Of a DNA stretch of 10,199 nucleotides, positions 7,930-10,199 are shown one piece after another. The stretch covers positions 32,380-42,578 of the forward strand of contig NW_003108095.1 of NCBI RefSeq assembly GCF_000003605.2, written 5' to 3'. Every line of letters begins with the position of its first letter. The first letter of the stretch is position 1. Below the pieces are notes generated by a model that was not told the origin of the DNA, searched no databases, and saw nothing but the letters and a program-made list of their open reading frames with translations. The DNA is from Saccoglossus kowalevskii (taxonomy: Eukaryota > Hemichordata > Enteropneusta > Harrimaniidae). The translations under genes were made by a program, and so were the position numbers.

Positions 7930-9276
7930 GCACTGCCTGACTGAACAACAAACATTTTTACAGACCCCAATTTTCCCGTCCAACATCTTGCATCGAGCAT
8001 GCTATTTCAAATATGACGCTAAAAATAATTCACTGTGAAGTCGAAAAGCATAAAACTCCAATAAATCCAATTCTGAATACGAATTGTTGCGTATTATGAC
8101 TCGTTAATACATTTCACTTACGTTTATTACACTCGAATAAAGTCTACACTTGAAAAGAATGCTGTTTACGAAGTTTAAAATAGTCAAGCCTTCCTGATTC
8201 GAGCATCTTGGTTGATTTAACAATGGTAGGTATCAGTAATGTTTAATCTTTTTCTGTATCACATTCCAGACAAAAAGTTTAAGATCGGTAAACAAGAAAT
8301 GGATGAACTAAAATGTCTCCTGCGTTTTACATGCAACATGATTATTAAAAAACACAGAGTTAAGCAGTCATGTACGTTCTATAAAAAAAACGTTCCCTTT
8401 CAGATAACCCCCAGTTATACCCTTTGCGTTCATGGTATTTGTGAGAGTTGAAAGATTTTTCGAGCAAATGACAAGTAACTATACTGATTTGCGTCAAGCT
8501 GGGTGGCTCGAATTTAAATATCAGTGTGTGAACTCTGGAGGTCATTGCCCAATACCGCCCGAAAATTCAAACACGTAGTTATTAGAGTTCAGTCGAAATG
8601 TACGTGAATAATACGATCGAAGTGCGCTGCCCAGAGTTTATTATATTATAGTAAAATTTAACTTGACGCATGGTATGGTTTATATTACATGTTCACTTCA
8701 TTTCCAAATAAAATAATTAACCATTGGAAGTGGAACATAGATGAATCACAAGTATTTAAAATATTTTCTCGACTTTCTGTAGACACCTGACTACTATCTT
8801 TTTCAATGATTTAAATGTGCCCATGCATGTTTATGTTTGCGTAATTATTACGAATGCAATGCATTATCAAGTCGGTAATATTGAAATATTCACAGACCCA
8901 GTACCCCGGGTCAGTGCCCTCCCAATAGTAAAAAATAACTTGAGTTTACTTAATTATCATGAGAACAATACATTACAAAGTAAAAATATTCAGAGCCTGT
9001 ACAATATGGTAAACAAATTAGAAAAGCAGAGCACTAAGTAAACAACGTTGATATATTCAAAGCCAGTACAGAGTTGCATACAAGTTGCACAATTACAGTA
9101 CCTTGGGATATAATAACAATTTTACTAGATCGACGTGCGGAGCACGAAAGAAAAGGTTTGCTAAGGTAACGCGCCAGTTCAGTGCATGACTTGGGGGTCA
9201 AACTTCGGTCAACACACACTTGATGTCAGCAGCAAGTTTCGCAAAGAAGTACTTGAAGTTCAATTGCGTCCCAAAA

Positions 9277-9284
9277 TGACGTCA
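9277..9284. promoter_or_regulatory. Palindromic CRE word TGACGTCA
   Basis: This is an exact match to the full cAMP-response element bound by CREB/ATF factors. It lies within the inverted-repeat element, and no transcription unit is established nearby. It may be a chance match. Confidence 0.25.
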
Positions 9285-9550
9285 CTGATCACTCAGTTGT
9301 CACAGCGTGTGTTGTGTCATGTCCATGATGCACCCCGTTTTGACTTTGGCTTGCTTTTCCTTCTTAGTGCATGTTCTTGTTCACGTAAAATGCAGTCTCT
9401 CACTAATGTATTAAAACACTTTGAATGTATACTTTGCATGATTATATTTGGTCAACGCGAAATATTATTTTTTCTAAACTTTTTCTGAGACCATTTTTAT
9501 CAACGCAGGGTTATTTTTCCAGTCAAGATGGGCTTCGTAATATCTGCCAT

Positions 9551-9620
9551 AACATCGCCCGGGCAATCTTTTGGTCCACATTTAATTTCTTAATAATCGA
9601 ATCCTCCATAAGATCGCCCA
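9551..9620 (-). repeat. Right subterminal motif cluster
   Basis: AACATCGCCC (9551-9560, the motif on the minus strand) abuts GGGCAATCTT (9561-9570, a degenerate plus-strand copy) and forms a head-to-head pair. A third copy, AGATCGCCCA (9611-9620), touches the right terminal repeat. The word at 9561-9581 also matches 7909-7929 in direct orientation at 18 of 21 bases. Confidence 0.6.
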
Positions 9621-9646
9621 GGGCGGGGTATCAGCTGAATCCGGTA
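9621..9646 (-). repeat. Right terminal inverted repeat
   Basis: This is the reverse complement of 7846-7871 with one mismatch. It ends CCGGTA, immediately followed by TTTTAG, which is unlike the left flank. Confidence 0.85.
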
Positions 9647-9722
9647 TTTTAGAAGTCAAGGCCTTTCACTCTTGTCTGACATCTAAATTCACTATGTTCA
9701 ATTACCCACCATAGACTCCGGT

Positions 9723-9747
9723 CAGTCAAAATGACTATTTTGAACTG
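9723..9747. repeat. Short hairpin
   Basis: TCAAAAT (9726-9732) and ATTTTGA (9737-9743) form a perfect 7-bp stem with a GACT loop. CAG and CTG extend it across a one-base bulge. No function is assigned. It is not a recognisable terminator or RNA gene. Confidence 0.45.
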
Positions 9748-9785
9748 TAGGCATTAATCAGCGATTCTGCCGGTGACGGAGAGAT

Positions 9786-9828
9786 AGAATCCAGGTCAGG
9801 GGAAGAAGCCCCATGACCTCAAGATTCT
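9786..9828. repeat. 43-bp imperfect palindrome
   Basis: AGAATC, AGGTCA and GGGG (9786-9802) are mirrored by CCCC, TGACCT and GATTCT (9809-9828) around an AAGAAG loop. One bulged A and a small internal loop interrupt the stem. AGGTCA/TGACCT are also nuclear-receptor half-site words, but the stacking of three arms favours a structural palindrome. It overlaps the 3' end of the minus-strand reading frame. Confidence 0.6.
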
Positions 9829-10143
9829 TTTACCCCTTACGTCACGAACCCACGTGACCGAGGCTACCTGGCAGCGCCACAGGTAGCCATCCTTCACTCT
9901 TAATTTCTCTCCGCCTCGAGTGGAGATGAAATCTAGCGAGCTCTGCTGGATCGCCTGCTTTTTTTCCTGTCCGGATTTATAGCTTGGGTTGTTGCCGCTG
10001 CTCGGCATCCGACATGGTAGCTGGTAGGATAAGTTTTCCTTGTCTTTTTTTACCCTCATGTCGTTTTCCCCTTTGTGTGTAGTATTTTTCTCAGCAAAGA
10101 AATCAAAATCCGGCGCCACTACGTAGTCACATGTTGATTTCAT
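9796..10143 (-). CDS. Possible minus-strand gene or first exon; FLYWCH-like segment
   Basis: This is an open frame of 115 codons. The ATG at 10143-10141 sits in a strong Kozak context (gccgccATGA), and an in-frame stop lies 12 codons upstream (10179-10177), so this is the first usable start. The product is hydrophilic, with no signal peptide or membrane segment. Residues 72-91 (F-x3-RGG-x-KL-x3-DGY-x-W-x-C) resemble the opening of FLYWCH zinc fingers, which are common in transposase-associated and chromatin proteins. The rest of that domain, with its later Cys/His residues, is not seen in this frame. Donor-like sites after residue 92 (CAG|GTAGCC, border at 9868) or residue 101 (GAC|GTAAGG, border at 9841) could splice to a downstream exon. 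The domain call is weak, and the frame may be transposon-derived or fortuitous. Confidence 0.4.
   Translation of the reverse strand: MKSTCDYVVAPDFDFFAEKNTTHKGENDMRVKKDKENLSYQLPCRMPSSGNNPSYKSGQEKKQAIQQSSLDFISTRGGEKLRVKDGYLWRCQVASVTWVRDVRGKRILRSWGFFP
9862..9888. repeat. Perfect 9-bp stem hairpin
   Basis: GGCTACCTG (9862-9870) and CAGGTAGCC (9880-9888) are exact inverted copies around a 9-base loop, GCAGCGCCA. On the minus strand the downstream arm contains the CAG|GTAGCC donor-like site of the reading frame at 9796-10143. Confidence 0.55.
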
Positions 10144-10199
10144 GGCGGCACCTTTTACAACTGTGATTCGTCTCCCTCATGCATGTCGTCTTTATTTTT

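Larger units (their letters stand above)
7846..9646. mobile_element. Non-autonomous DNA transposon with 26-bp inverted repeats (1.8 kb)
   Basis: The ends at 7846-7871 and 9621-9646 are inverted copies of each other with a single mismatch in 26 bases. Each begins TACCGGATTC and ends GATACCCCGCCC. The flanks differ beyond the outer TA, so the target duplication is most simply TA, which points to a TA-targeting cut-and-paste superfamily. This assignment is tentative. Just inside both ends lie copies of GGGCGATGTT-like motifs. The interior has only short frames (for example 8239-8451, 8817-9041 and 9186-9488), none with a visible DDE/D transposase signature. Transposition would therefore depend on a related full-length element elsewhere. 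Confidence 0.8.
6926..10199. other. Downstream intron or intergenic sequence
   Basis: This follows the GTGAGT donor of exon C. No later exon of the plus-strand gene could be established. The stretch contains the inverted-repeat element at 7846-9646 and, from about 9660, a more GC-rich region with hairpins and a minus-strand reading frame. Between 6950 and 7840 I see only short open stretches without protein features and a weak X-box-like word at 7527-7540. Confidence 0.6.

Noticed and set aside
8270-8451. A possible fourth exon after the acceptor 'cacattccag', in phase with exon C
   Set aside because: The phase match has a one-in-three chance. The peptide is unlike exons A-C, the frame ends in a stop without a clear donor, and it lies inside the inverted-repeat element.
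9186-9488. 100-codon plus-strand frame inside the inverted-repeat element
   Set aside because: There are no DDE/D, zinc-finger or other transposase features, composition changes midway, and it overlaps frames on other strands.

Overview
The window looks like AT-rich nuclear DNA from an invertebrate animal. It has spliced coding blocks with GT-AG borders, kilobase-scale introns and many short repeats and MITE-like elements. There is no bacterial gene packing, no operon, no rRNA or tRNA gene and no CRISPR array. The repeat style (TACTGT-ended MITEs, and 'ggcggccatttt' dispersed repeats) reminds me of marine invertebrates such as molluscs, hemichordates or cephalochordates. That is an impression, and the sequence does not fix the species.

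One plus-strand gene is supported by three internal exons: A (2154-2319), B (3161-3475) and C (6756-6925). Their splice phases join into one open frame of 216 complete codons. The encoded stretch is rich in Ser, Pro, Asn and Leu, looks disordered, and carries basic phosphosite-like motifs and one basic amphipathic segment. I do not recognise the protein. It resembles a cytoplasmic linker or tail of a larger signalling, scaffold or channel protein. Neither end of the gene is in the window. Exon B is frame-neutral and could be skipped cleanly.

Positions 1-2153 and the introns at 2320-3160 and 3476-6755 hold repeats. A degenerate dispersed repeat lies at 1-706, with partial copies at 1984-2090 and 4338-4696. 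A second repeat family pairs 1859-1927 with 5976-6053. Two related MITE-like elements end in TACTGT/ACAGTA (2691-2856 and 6336-6521). Possible regulatory words are an 18-bp perfect palindrome resembling an RFX X-box (1320-1337) and two CTCF-like motifs in opposite orientation (3536-3549 and 5053-5066).

Downstream of exon C, the clearest structure is a 1.8-kb unit (7846-9646). It has 26-bp terminal inverted repeats with one mismatch, flanking TA dinucleotides, and clustered GGGCGATGTT-like subterminal motifs at both ends. It has no convincing transposase reading frame, so it looks like a non-autonomous DNA transposon. From about 9660 to the end the sequence becomes more GC-rich and carries several strong hairpins. 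A minus-strand reading frame of 115 codons there (9796-10143) has a good Kozak context and a short segment reminiscent of the start of a FLYWCH-type zinc finger. It may be the first exon of a separate minus-strand gene or transposon gene.
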